NCBI GenBank assembly: GCA_902780915.1
Contig: CACZHK010000005.1
Span: 1-64,000 of the forward strand
Length of the DNA stretch: 64,000 nt
Source of the DNA: Pseudoselenomonas ruminantium
Lineage (GTDB): Bacteria > Bacillota > Negativicutes > Selenomonadales > Selenomonadaceae
Direction: 5' to 3'
The notes beneath the pieces are model-generated. The model worked only from the letters and a program-made list of their open reading frames with translations, was not told the DNA's origin and searched no databases. The position numbers and the translations under genes are program-made. This document shows, piece after piece, positions 44,212 to 51,864 of the stretch. How positions within the stretch are numbered: position 1 is the first letter of the stretch; each line of letters begins with the position of its first letter.

Positions 44212-46936
44212 CAGATTCTCCTTTAGGGGAAAGGGCAGCAATCTTCTGGCTACACTCTTTTTTGCTGTGATATTGCTGGTTGTGGGGGCGCTGTTCCAGC
44301 AGCGGATGAGTGAGCTCCTGATCCATTATACGGAGAATCAGACGAAGCGGCAGGCGGAGACGCTGGCAAGCCAGGCTGCTGAAAAATTGGGGGCAGAGCT
44401 GGAAAACCTCGTCTATATCGCATCCAAGATTGAAGCCAATCCGAAGGAAATGGAGAGGCTCATGCCGCTGGTTTTCCATGAATCAGGCGTGAAGCAGGGG
44501 CTGCTGGCCATTGACGGCCAGGCGATTTTTGGGGACAGCCTGTCCCTTTATACCTACGATGGCATACAGACCTCGGTGCGAGGAGAAAAGGCAATCACCT
44601 TTGTGCAGGATCAGGGAATCCTGTTCACCTGCCCGGTGTTCCATGGCAAGAATATCAAATATGTCCTCTATCGGCTTTACCCCTCGGAAACCATCAGGGA
44701 GAGGTTTTCCATCAGCTGCTATGATGATATCGGCAGTGTGTGTGTCGTCACACGGAAAGGGGATATTATCATTCCCTTTGCGCAGCTTGATGAGGACGAT
44801 ATGAACTTCATGCAGAGCAGCGAGCTCAGGGATTTGTTCCATTCCATGCATCGGGAGATGGAGACCTCCATGGCGACGGCTCGCGCCTTCAATACGGCGC
44901 GGGGCGATATGCTGCTGTTTGAGGCAGAAATCCCGGGGACGAACTATCTGATTGCGGGGTTCGTGCCGAAAGGGAAAGCTTCTGAGGGGATCGGGAGCCT
45001 CACTCTCTTGGCAGTTTGGGTATTCGGCCTGCTGATGCTGCTGGTCGCGGTTGGTGCCATGTATCTGGTTCAGATCCGTGATGATATCTATGAGAGCGAG
45101 GAACTCAGAAAGGCAAAGGCCATGGCCGAGGAGGCATCCCGCGCCAAGAGCAATTTTCTTGCCAATATGTCCCATGAGATCCGCACGCCGATCAATGCGG
45201 TCCTCGGCATGAATGAGATGATCCTGCGGGAATGCGAGGACAAGCACATCCTTGCCTATGCTGAAGATGTGAAGGCTGCCGGCAACACATTGCTGGGGAT
45301 CATCAATGATATTCTGGATTTCTCCAAAATCGAGGCCGGCAAGATAGAGATCATACCTGTGGAATATGACCTTTTGGGCAGCCTGAACGATCTTGTGACA
45401 ATGATCCAGGTGCGGGCGGAAAGCAAGAATCTCTCCCTTGTGCTGGAATTTGATCCCCATTTGCCGAAGCGCCTCTATGGGGATGAGATCCACATCAAGC
45501 AGGTTATCACGAATATCCTGACAAATGCGGTGAAATACACGGAAAAGGGAAGTGTGACATTTTCCATCGGCTTTGAGCGGATCGAGGGGGCGCCGGATGA
45601 GGTGCTGCTTCATGTCTCTGTGAAGGATACGGGCATAGGCATCAGGCAAGAGGATCTCAAAAAGCTTTTTTCCGAGTTTGAGCGCATCGAGGAAAAACGC
45701 AACCGCAAGATTGAAGGCACCGGCCTGGGGATGGCCATTACCGAAAAACTGCTCCGCATGATGGGCACAGAGATGCAGGTGCACAGTGTCTATGGCAGTG
45801 GCTCTGATTTTTACTTTTCCTTGCGGCAAAAGGTTGTCAGCTGGGAACCCTTGGGGGATTACAGAAAAGCCCGCCAGGCACATCTTTTAGAGCGCAAAAA
45901 ATACCAGGAAAAGTTCATAGCCCCCGATGCCTGTGTCCTGGTGGTGGATGACACCCCGCTGAATCTCGTAGTGTTCAAGGGACTTCTGAAGCAGACGCAG
46001 ATGCAGATTGATATGGCAAGCGACGGGGATGAGGGAATCTCCCTGTCCCGGGAAAAGAAGTATGACATCATTTTCCTTGACCATATGATGCCGGGGAAAG
46101 ATGGCATCGAGACCTTGAAATGCATGAGGGCAATGCCGGATAATCCGAACCGCGAGACTCCTGTGATTTCCCTGACGGCCAACGCCATTTCTGGTGCCAG
46201 GGAAGAATACCTTGCTGCCGGATTCCAGGACTATCTGACCAAGCCTGTAGACAGCATCAAATTGGAAAGCCTGCTGATCCAGTATCTGCCCAAGGAAAAA
46301 GTGCATGTGCGGAAGGAGGCCGCAGAAGATGTGGCCGTAGAAGGAATCGCGCTGCCCTCCTGGCTGCATGAACTGGAGGGAATCGACACGCAGGAAGGCA
46401 TAGAGCACTGCGGTTCGGAAGCTGCCTATCTGGACACCTTGAAGGTGTTTGCCGAGTCGGCCCTGTCCGGGCTCAGGGATATCGAAGGTTATTTCCAGCG
46501 TGAGGAATGGCCGGACTATACGACCAAGGTCCATGCCCTCAAGAGCACGGCGCGCATCATCGGTGCAAGGCTGCTTTCAGAAATGGCGAAGCGCCTGGAG
46601 TATGCAGGAAATGCCGGAGAAATAGAGACGATCAAGGTGGAAACACCGGCACTGCTGTCCATTTACCGCAGTTTCGCAGAAAAACTCGCGCCTCTCTGCC
46701 CGCCGAAGCCGCGGGAAGAGGAAAAAGAGCCGATTGATGAGCCAGCGCTGAGAGAAGCATACGATACCTTGAAGGAATTTGTTGCCTCCTTTGATTATGA
46801 CAGTGCGATGTTTGTTCTGGAATCGCTGGAGGACTATCGTTTGCCTGAAGATGAGGAGAAACGCTATCAGAGCATCCGCACGGCCATAGAAAAGCTGGAT
46901 TGGGAAAAAGCAGGGCAAATCCTTGCGGATGTGTAG
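44204..46936 (+). CDS. Hybrid sensor histidine kinase (HisKA-HATPase-REC-Hpt)
   Basis: 910 residues. The first membrane helix (about 14-32), a periplasmic domain of about 230 residues that I cannot assign, and the second helix (about 266-288) are followed by HisKA with His324 in NMSHEIRTPINAVLG. The HATPase domain has the N box NILTNAVKYTEKG and G boxes DTGIGI and GTGLGMAI. A receiver domain carries Asp626 (IIFLDHMMPGKDG), and an Hpt domain carries His777 (KVHALKSTARIIGA). A helical tail of about 70 residues follows. No partner response regulator with an output domain is adjacent. Translational coupling to two BMP genes suggests they present the ligand. Confidence 0.92.
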   Translation: MNSRFSFRGKGSNLLATLFFAVILLVVGALFQQRMSELLIHYTENQTKRQAETLASQAAEKLGAELENLVYIASKIEANPKEMERLMPLVFHESGVKQGLLAIDGQAIFGDSLSLYTYDGIQTSVRGEKAITFVQDQGILFTCPVFHGKNIKYVLYRLYPSETIRERFSISCYDDIGSVCVVTRKGDIIIPFAQLDEDDMNFMQSSELRDLFHSMHREMETSMATARAFNTARGDMLLFEAEIPGTNYLIAGFVPKGKASEGIGSLTLLAVWVFGLLMLLVAVGAMYLVQIRDDIYESEELRKAKAMAEEASRAKSNFLANMSHEIRTPINAVLGMNEMILRECEDKHILAYAEDVKAAGNTLLGIINDILDFSKIEAGKIEIIPVEYDLLGSLNDLVTMIQVRAESKNLSLVLEFDPHLPKRLYGDEIHIKQVITNILTNAVKYTEKGSVTFSIGFERIEGAPDEVLLHVSVKDTGIGIRQEDLKKLFSEFERIEEKRNRKIEGTGLGMAITEKLLRMMGTEMQVHSVYGSGSDFYFSLRQKVVSWEPLGDYRKARQAHLLERKKYQEKFIAPDACVLVVDDTPLNLVVFKGLLKQTQMQIDMASDGDEGISLSREKKYDIIFLDHMMPGKDGIETLKCMRAMPDNPNRETPVISLTANAISGAREEYLAAGFQDYLTKPVDSIKLESLLIQYLPKEKVHVRKEAAEDVAVEGIALPSWLHELEGIDTQEGIEHCGSEAAYLDTLKVFAESALSGLRDIEGYFQREEWPDYTTKVHALKSTARIIGARLLSEMAKRLEYAGNAGEIETIKVETPALLSIYRSFAEKLAPLCPPKPREEEKEPIDEPALREAYDTLKEFVASFDYDSAMFVLESLEDYRLPEDEEKRYQSIRTAIEKLDWEKAGQILADV

Positions 46937-46946
46937 GCCGCATAGC

Positions 46947-46974
46947 TTGATAACTATGATGGTTATGTTATAAT
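46947..46974 (+). promoter_or_regulatory. Promoter before dhaM
   Basis: TTGATA (46947-46952), 16-base spacer, TATAAT (46969-46974). Confidence 0.6.
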
Positions 46975-47096
46975 ACAAGGGAAGTTTTGCAGAAAAGTTA
47001 TTGAAAGCAGGCAGGAAAAGCCACGCATCATGTCAAATTATATCAAAGCAATAGAAAAGAGTTGCAGGATGGATTTGACAAAGGAGAGAAGATAGT

Positions 47097-47495
47097 TTGG
47101 TTGGTATAGTGATAGTCTCTCATAGCAAGGCTTTGGCTGAAGGCGTGAAAGAACTGGCAGAGATGATGGCCCGTGAAGTGAAGATTGCCTGCGCCGGTGG
47201 GCTGGACGAAGGTCTCAGCGGCGTCAGCTATGAGCGTGTAATGAATGCTGTGGAAGAAGTTTGCGGACGTGACGGAGCCGTGATTTTCGGTGATATGGGC
47301 AGCGCATTCCTCACCAGCGAACTGGTGCTGGAGGAAATGAAGGACGACAAGCTGCACCTGGTGAAGGCTCCCCTGGTGGAGGGGGCGGTACGGGCAGCGG
47401 CCTTGGCCTCGGGAGGCGCTGATGTGGAAACCATCGTCCGGCAGGTAGAGTCCGAGTGGAGCAGGCAGGAGGGTGATTGCGATAGTATTTCGTGA
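47097..47495 (+). CDS. dhaM: DhaM-type PTS phosphotransfer protein (EIIA-Man family)
   Basis: 132 residues from TTG 47097, preceded by AAGGAGAGAAG. The N-terminal GIVIVSHSKALAEG carries the phosphorylated His9, and GAVIFGDMGSAFLTSELVLEEM is typical of DhaM. The protein passes phosphate from HPr to the DhaK-DhaL dihydroxyacetone kinase. No dhaK or dhaL is adjacent in this window, so those subunits must be elsewhere if the system is complete. Dihydroxyacetone would be a product of the FSA-type aldolase at 22104; that link is inference. Confidence 0.85.
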   Translation: MVGIVIVSHSKALAEGVKELAEMMAREVKIACAGGLDEGLSGVSYERVMNAVEEVCGRDGAVIFGDMGSAFLTSELVLEEMKDDKLHLVKAPLVEGAVRAAALASGGADVETIVRQVESEWSRQEGDCDSIS

Positions 47496-48378
47496 ATTAG
47501 TCAAAGAGGACAAGCCTCTTTTGGACCATTACTGCCGCAGCCATTACTATGAGAACTCCCATCTGAATTTCACGAATCTCTTCATGTGGCGCGAGCCCTT
47601 CCAGATAAGGATCTGTGAAGAAAATGATGTGCTCTACATGACCAGTGCCTGGCAGGACAAGCTGGTGGCTTTGCAGCCTCTGGGAGTAGAGGAGAAAATG
47701 CAGGAGGCCATCGGCGCGCTCATTGCCTATTTCAAGGAGCAGGGCCAGCCGCTGGTCTTCAGCGGCATAGAGAAGTTCTTCGCGAAGGAACTGGAGTTCT
47801 ATCCTGAGGCCAAGTTTGAGATCAAGGCCGACAGGGACAATTTCGACTATGTGTACCTGGCAGAGAAGCTCATCAATCTCTCCGGCAGGAAGCTCCATTC
47901 CAAGAAGAACCATCTGAATGCCTTCCGCAAGCTCTATCCCCAGGCCGAGTGCCTGCCCATTGACGATGAGATCATCACCCTCTGCAAGATAGAGCTGAAC
48001 AACTGGTACAAGCTGCGCCTGTCCGATGACCCGGAAGACCCCTTCATTGGCTGGGAGCGCAAGGCCATCATGGAAATCCTCAATGATTTCCGTTACTTTG
48101 ACCTCAAGGGCGGTGCCATCCGCCTGGATGGCAGGATCATCGCCTTCACCTTCGGCGAGCAGCTGAACAAGGACACGGCAGTGATTCACGTGGAAAAGGC
48201 TGACCCGGACATCCGCGGAGCCTATCCCGCCATCAACCAAGGCTTCGTTGCTCATGCCTGGAGCCATATGACCTATATCAACCGCGAAGAGGATATGGGG
48301 CATGAGGGGCTTCGGAAAGCCAAGGAGTCTTACAAGCCTGAGAAGATGATTGAGAAGTTCAATGCCAGGATGCTTTAG
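47473..48378 (+). CDS. DUF2156 (phosphatidylglycerol lysyltransferase-like, GNAT fold) protein
   Basis: About 301 residues, overlapping dhaM by 23 bases. The fold is of the DUF2156/LPG-synthetase C-terminal type, with the segments SHLNFTNLFMWRE, VFSGIEKFFAKELEF, LSGRKLHSKKNHLNAFRK, IAFTFGEQLNKDTAVIHVEKA and a closing MGHEGLRKAKESYKPEKM. No membrane helices are present, unlike full MprF. Function is unknown; aminoacyl or acyl transfer is likely by fold. GTG 47473 stands directly behind AGGAGG, which is unusually close, so the start is uncertain. Confidence 0.8.
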   Translation: MIAIVFRELVKEDKPLLDHYCRSHYYENSHLNFTNLFMWREPFQIRICEENDVLYMTSAWQDKLVALQPLGVEEKMQEAIGALIAYFKEQGQPLVFSGIEKFFAKELEFYPEAKFEIKADRDNFDYVYLAEKLINLSGRKLHSKKNHLNAFRKLYPQAECLPIDDEIITLCKIELNNWYKLRLSDDPEDPFIGWERKAIMEILNDFRYFDLKGGAIRLDGRIIAFTFGEQLNKDTAVIHVEKADPDIRGAYPAINQGFVAHAWSHMTYINREEDMGHEGLRKAKESYKPEKMIEKFNARML

Positions 48379-48497
48379 CAAGCTGGCCGGACAGCTGCCA
48401 GTGGCTGCACGCCCCGGCACTGATGATGAGCTTTTGCTGCCCTTGCTGAGGGTTTGCGGCAAAATGTAGCAAAAAAACAAAAAAAGTAAAAAAGGTG

Positions 48498-48526
48498 TTG
48501 ACAGCAGGTATGCTCCTGCGTATAAT
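48498..48526 (+). promoter_or_regulatory. Consensus promoter of the tRNA operon
   Basis: TTGACA (48498-48503), 17-base spacer, TATAAT (48521-48526), a full sigma-70 consensus about 40 bases before the tRNA-Asp gene. Confidence 0.88.
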
Positions 48527-48565
48527 AATACATGTCGCTGAACGAAAGCGACGAAAAGTTGGAAC

Positions 48566-48666
48566 GGCCCGGTAGTTTAGTTGGTTAGAACGCCGCCCTG
48601 TCACGGCGGAGGTCAGCCGCCCTGTCACGGCGGAGGTCAGGGGTTCAAGTCCCCTTCGGGTCGCCA
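48566..48666 (+). tRNA. tRNA-Asp (GTC) with a duplicated anticodon arm
   Basis: 101 bases instead of 77. The acceptor stem (GGCCCGG with TCGGGTC, two wobble pairs), D arm (GTTTAGTTGGTTAGAAC), T arm (AGGGGTTCAAGTCCCCT), discriminator G and encoded CCA are all normal for tRNA-Asp. The 24-base block 48592-48615, holding the whole anticodon stem-loop CCGCC-CTGTCAC-GGCGG and the variable loop, is repeated exactly at 48616-48639. The transcript would have two GUC anticodon hairpins in series, the second sitting where a class II variable arm would be. Function is uncertain. Confidence 0.85.
48592..48639 (+). repeat. Perfect 24-bp tandem duplication inside tRNA-Asp
   Basis: Unit 1 is 48592-48615 and unit 2 is 48616-48639; both begin GCCGCCCTGTCACGGCGG and end AGGTCA. 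No mismatch is seen between the copies. Confidence 0.95.
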
Positions 48667-48671
48667 CTATT

Positions 48672-48746
48672 GCGGAAATAGCTCAGTGGTAGAGCACCAC
48701 CTTGCCAAGGTGGGGGTCGCGAGTTCGAGCCTCGTTTTCCGCTCCA
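48672..48746 (+). tRNA. tRNA-Gly (GCC)
   Basis: 75 bases with encoded CCA. The anticodon arm is CCACC-TTGCCAA-GGTGG, the D arm begins GCTCAGTGGTAGAGC, and the T loop is TTCGAGC. The acceptor GCGGAAA pairs with TTTCCGC near the 3' end. Confidence 0.95.
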
Positions 48747-48750
48747 TATC

Positions 48751-48824
48751 GGCGACATAGCCAAGTGGTAAGGCCGAGGTCTGCAAAACCTTTATCCCCA
48801 GTTCGATTCTGGGTGTCGCCTCCA
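48751..48824 (+). tRNA. tRNA-Cys (GCA)
   Basis: 74 bases with encoded CCA. The anticodon arm is GAGGT-CTGCAAA-ACCTT, the T arm is CCCAGTTCGATTCTGGG and the acceptor is GGCGACA/TGTCGCC. Confidence 0.95.
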
Positions 48825-48833
48825 AGTGAGTGC

Positions 48834-48861
48834 AAAGCCTCCCGTAAGGGAGGCTTTTTTG
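48834..48861 (+). terminator. Terminator of the tRNA operon
   Basis: AAAGCCTCCC (48834-48843), GTAA loop, GGGAGGCTTT (48848-48857), then more T. Confidence 0.88.
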
Positions 48862-48990
48862 TTATATGAGAGATATATTCTCTTTTGCGGGAGGAATTGA
48901 GAAACCGCTGTAGAATATGTGCGCCAGAAGGACAAAGGCTCGGAACGTCCTGCTGGCGCTTTTGCTTTCATGGAGAAAGGAGTGTGCAAG

Positions 48991-49431
48991 GTGAAAAATA
49001 AAGAAATGGAAACAGCAGCGGGCAGAACAGAGGAAAGGCAGGCGAGAGGAGAGCGTGGCTTCACTCTGCTGGGGGTGCTGATTGCAGTGCTGATCATGGG
49101 CACCATGGCTACCGTGGCGGTGCCGCGGTTCACTGCCGCCCTGGCCGCTGCCAATACGGCCAAGATTCAGGCTGACCTTACTGCTATTGATACCGCCATT
49201 GCCTTATACAGGATAGACAAGGGGGTGGCTCCCACCAAAGTGGAAGAACTGGAGAACTACCTGGAGAATTATGAGCAAATCAAGCCTCCCACGGGAGAGT
49301 GCAACATCAACGGAGAGGTGAAGGAGGTACCTGGCAGTGCGTATTCCATTTCCACTAAGAAGACTGGCAGGGCGCAGGCTTATTTAGGGGACTGCACGGT
49401 CTATGATTTTGGCGGCAAGAAGGGAACCTGA
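48991..49431 (+). CDS. Type IV pilin-like protein lacking Glu5
   Basis: About 146 residues from GTG 48991, eight bases after AAAGGAG. A charged leader of about 23 residues ends ARGERG, then FTLLGVLIAVLIMGTMATVAVP forms the N-terminal pilin helix. The cleavage site Gly-Phe is normal, but position +5 of the mature protein is Gly instead of the conserved Glu. The rest has a pseudopilin-like globular region with two cysteines (GECNING and GDCTVYDF) that could form the C-terminal disulfide loop. It overlaps the prepilin peptidase gene by one base. Confidence 0.85.
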   Translation: MKNKEMETAAGRTEERQARGERGFTLLGVLIAVLIMGTMATVAVPRFTAALAAANTAKIQADLTAIDTAIALYRIDKGVAPTKVEELENYLENYEQIKPPTGECNINGEVKEVPGSAYSISTKKTGRAQAYLGDCTVYDFGGKKGT

Positions 49432-50018
49432 TGGAAAATCTGAGGATGGATTCATATCAGCCCTTTAGCTGGCAGCTGGTGAAAAGGCATGGCCTGAGCT
49501 GCGTCCTTTTATGGGGGATGGGCTTGCCCATGCTGTTTTTCCAGCAGGAAGCAGCAAAGTGGCCGGGAGTGCTGCTGCTGTTTTTCCTGTCTTTGCTGGC
49601 GGTGCTGGATATGCACTACGGATTGCTGTACGATAAGCTCTTGCTGCCCTGGGCTGCTTTGGGCATCGTGCTGGAGGTTCTGGCCTGCCTTCCGTGGGGG
49701 CTGGCGGAGGCGGCAGAGGCTGCTGCTTTGGCAGGAGCTTTTTTCGGCCTGCTCAGATTTTTGAGCGGCGGAGGCCTGGGCTGGGGAGATGTGAAATTCA
49801 TTGCTGTTTCCGGTCTCTGGCTGGGGGTAGAAGGCGTTTTGGTGGCCATCGCCCTGGCTGTTTCTATGGGAGGCATTTTGGGAATTGCCCTGCTCTTTGG
49901 AGGCAGCAAGCCGGGGGATGCTCTGCCGTTTGGCCCCTGCCTGTCCCTGGGGGTCTATGGCGCATATGTATTTGGTGACAGCCTGTGGCAGTTTTATTGG
50001 GGGCACCTGTTGACATGA
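49431..50018 (+). CDS. Prepilin peptidase (A24 family) without the methylase domain
   Basis: 195 residues, several membrane helices. The two catalytic aspartates are in LAVLDMHYGLLYDKLLL and GLGWGDVKFIAVSG (GxGD). The N-terminal cysteine-rich methyltransferase domain of classical PilD is absent, so it may only cleave, or methylation may be done elsewhere. It would process the pilin-like proteins encoded on both sides. ATG 49431 overlaps the pilin stop. Confidence 0.88.
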   Translation: MENLRMDSYQPFSWQLVKRHGLSCVLLWGMGLPMLFFQQEAAKWPGVLLLFFLSLLAVLDMHYGLLYDKLLLPWAALGIVLEVLACLPWGLAEAAEAAALAGAFFGLLRFLSGGGLGWGDVKFIAVSGLWLGVEGVLVAIALAVSMGGILGIALLFGGSKPGDALPFGPCLSLGVYGAYVFGDSLWQFYWGHLLT

Positions 50019-50512
50019 GGAAGGAATCGGCAGAAAAAGGTGCTGCGCTGCTGGAATTGCTGCTTTTCCTGATACTGGCAGGGGTGTTTTTCCGCCAGGC
50101 AGTTCCTGCTGCGGTGCAGCTTTATCAGTACGGTGCTGTCCGCTACGAAGCCGAACATCTGCTCAGTGAGATACGCTATCAGCAGATGCTGGCAAGAACT
50201 TCTGTCAATGGCATGGCAGATGATGGTGACCAGTCCTATCTCAGTGCTCGCCCGCGCTTGAAGATAGATGGGAAGGGGTATGTGAGATACAGGGGCAGCA
50301 ATCCTGAGGACAGGCACAGTTGCCTGCCTTCCGTGCGCATGCAGTTCAACGGTGATTGGGACGGGAAAGATCAGTTCCTGTACTTTGGCGGCAGTGGCAA
50401 TATATATCCCAATATAGCAATCCTGATATTCGCTTCCGGCGGAGGTAATATCAATTGCCGCCTGGTTATAGATACTGCCGGCAGGGTGCGCCTGGAAAGG
50501 AGCGGTTCATAA
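50015..50512 (+). CDS. Pseudopilin (GspH/FimT-like)
   Basis: 165 residues from ATG 50015, which overlaps the peptidase stop. The prepilin motif is AEKGAALLELLLFLILAGVFF, with Glu at mature position 5. The C-terminal part has the GspH/FimT pattern of a beta-rich domain (LIFASGGGNINCRLVIDTAGRVRLERSGS is typical; the conserved end is TAGRVRLERSG). Likely a minor, tip or initiation pilin. Confidence 0.8.
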   Translation: MRKESAEKGAALLELLLFLILAGVFFRQAVPAAVQLYQYGAVRYEAEHLLSEIRYQQMLARTSVNGMADDGDQSYLSARPRLKIDGKGYVRYRGSNPEDRHSCLPSVRMQFNGDWDGKDQFLYFGGSGNIYPNIAILIFASGGGNINCRLVIDTAGRVRLERSGS

Positions 50513-50514
50513 AA

Positions 50515-50898
50515 ATGGGGAGGGAGAGGGGCTTTGTCCTGCTGGAGGTTCTGGCAGCAGGGCTGGCGCTGCTGGTCATGGCCATGTGCTTCCATGTCTT
50601 CGCCGGAAGCGCAGAGCTGAGAGAGGCAGATGCCTGCCGGGTGCGGGCTGTGTTCCTGGCCCGCACGCAGTTTTCCGCAGCCCAGGCCGCAGCAAACCAG
50701 AAGGCGCTTTTGGCAGGCGGATACCCCTGGCAGGGGGAAGCCGGGGACCTGCAAGGGGGAGAAGAGGTCTATAGTGTGGAAACGGATGTGGCAGGCGCAG
50801 GGGAGGGAAGCTTCAAGGTCGTGGTGAAGGTTGCCTGGCAGGGGCGTGTCAGAGGAGAGCTGGAACTGGAGCGGGAAGTGGTGGCTCATGGGATTTGA
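50515..50898 (+). CDS. Minor pseudopilin (PilV/GspI-like)
   Basis: 127 residues. The prepilin motif RERGFVLLEVLAAGLALLVMA lies almost at the N-terminus, with Glu5 present. The short, partly beta C-terminal domain resembles PilV/GspI minor pilins. AAGGAG lies about a dozen bases upstream of ATG 50515. Confidence 0.8.
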   Translation: MGRERGFVLLEVLAAGLALLVMAMCFHVFAGSAELREADACRVRAVFLARTQFSAAQAAANQKALLAGGYPWQGEAGDLQGGEEVYSVETDVAGAGEGSFKVVVKVAWQGRVRGELELEREVVAHGI

Positions 50899-51415
50899 AA
50901 AGCGGATTGAAAAGGGCGAGAGTGGCTTGGCAGCCCTTGAGCTAATGCTGTCTCTGCCCATCCTGGCCCTTGTCTTCGTGGGGATTGCTGCAATGGTGAC
51001 AAGCGCCGCCAGAAATTATATGGCTCAGCGCGTCCAGGCGGAGGTGCAGCAGGAGGTGCAGCAGGCCTTTATGCGGGTCGTGGATGATTGCATGGCGGCC
51101 ACGTCTCTCAGGAGCGAACGGGACGGACAATACATCAGGCTTTACGATGGCGACCGCCTGGTGAAGCTGTATTTTGTCAATGAGGACAGCAGGCGCGTGC
51201 GGAAATTGGTGGAGAATCTGGCGAATTTTCCCATGACGGGCAACCATGAATGGGCCATGGTGGAGGTCACTTCCTTTGGCGCCGAGGAGGTGGATCCTCT
51301 GAGCCGTCCCGGTCTTTACAGGATCTGGCTGGAAGCCAAGAGCACCACGGCAGGCAGCGTGCCTTACGGACTGGCTACGGAAATCTACCTGCCCCCGCAG
51401 GGAGGGCACCCATGA
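50888..51415 (+). CDS. Minor pseudopilin (PilW/GspJ-like)
   Basis: 175 residues from ATG 50888, overlapping the previous gene by 11 bases. The prepilin segment is EKGESGLAALELMLSLPILALVF with Glu5 present. The downstream domain begins with a long helix (AQRVQAEVQQEVQQAFMRVVDD) and is otherwise beta-rich. Its place in the gene order matches PilW/GspJ. Confidence 0.75.
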   Translation: MGFEKRIEKGESGLAALELMLSLPILALVFVGIAAMVTSAARNYMAQRVQAEVQQEVQQAFMRVVDDCMAATSLRSERDGQYIRLYDGDRLVKLYFVNEDSRRVRKLVENLANFPMTGNHEWAMVEVTSFGAEEVDPLSRPGLYRIWLEAKSTTAGSVPYGLATEIYLPPQGGHP

Positions 51416-51864
51416 AGCAGGCAGAGAAGGAGCGTGGGGCGGCAGCACTTTTGGCCTTGTGCGCTATGGCGGCAGTATTTTGCCTTTCGCTGAGCCTTTT
51501 TGCCATAGTGGATTACGGCAGGAGGGGCAGCGAGGAATTCCTGGCAGAAACCAGATTGAGGCTCGCTGCTGAAAGCCGGGTGGAGAAGATGGCCAGGGAG
51601 ATAGAGAAAAATCCCGGTGTCCTGGACATGATGCCCTCGGGGAAGTGGCAGAGTTACGGCGAGGTGCAGCAGGAAAAAGGCGTGAAGGTGAAAGTCTATC
51701 TGCGTCACTTGGCGGCTTCTGCCGGGGAGGAAGATGTTTTCGTGAAAGCCTGGGCAGAGCCGGAAGAGGAAAATAAGCACGGCAAGGGAAAGGTTGTGTG
51801 CGGCTACCTGCATAGGAAGGGGGATAAATGTGACTGGCGTGGCTGGAGAGGACTGGAAGACTGA
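51412..51864 (+). CDS. PilX/GspK-like minor pilin
   Basis: 150 residues from ATG 51412, overlapping the previous stop by four bases. The N-terminus KERGAAALLALCAMAAVFCLSL is a pilin-type helix lacking Glu5, as is usual for PilX/GspK proteins. The GspK extra domain is absent, so the protein is short. The C-terminus is basic. Confidence 0.7.
   Translation: MKQAEKERGAAALLALCAMAAVFCLSLSLFAIVDYGRRGSEEFLAETRLRLAAESRVEKMAREIEKNPGVLDMMPSGKWQSYGEVQQEKGVKVKVYLRHLAASAGEEDVFVKAWAEPEEENKHGKGKVVCGYLHRKGDKCDWRGWRGLED

Noticed and set aside
48592-48639. The tRNA-Asp repeat as an intron or CRISPR-like unit
   Set aside because: The insert is an exact copy of the anticodon arm, far too short for a group I intron and with only two units and no spacer.
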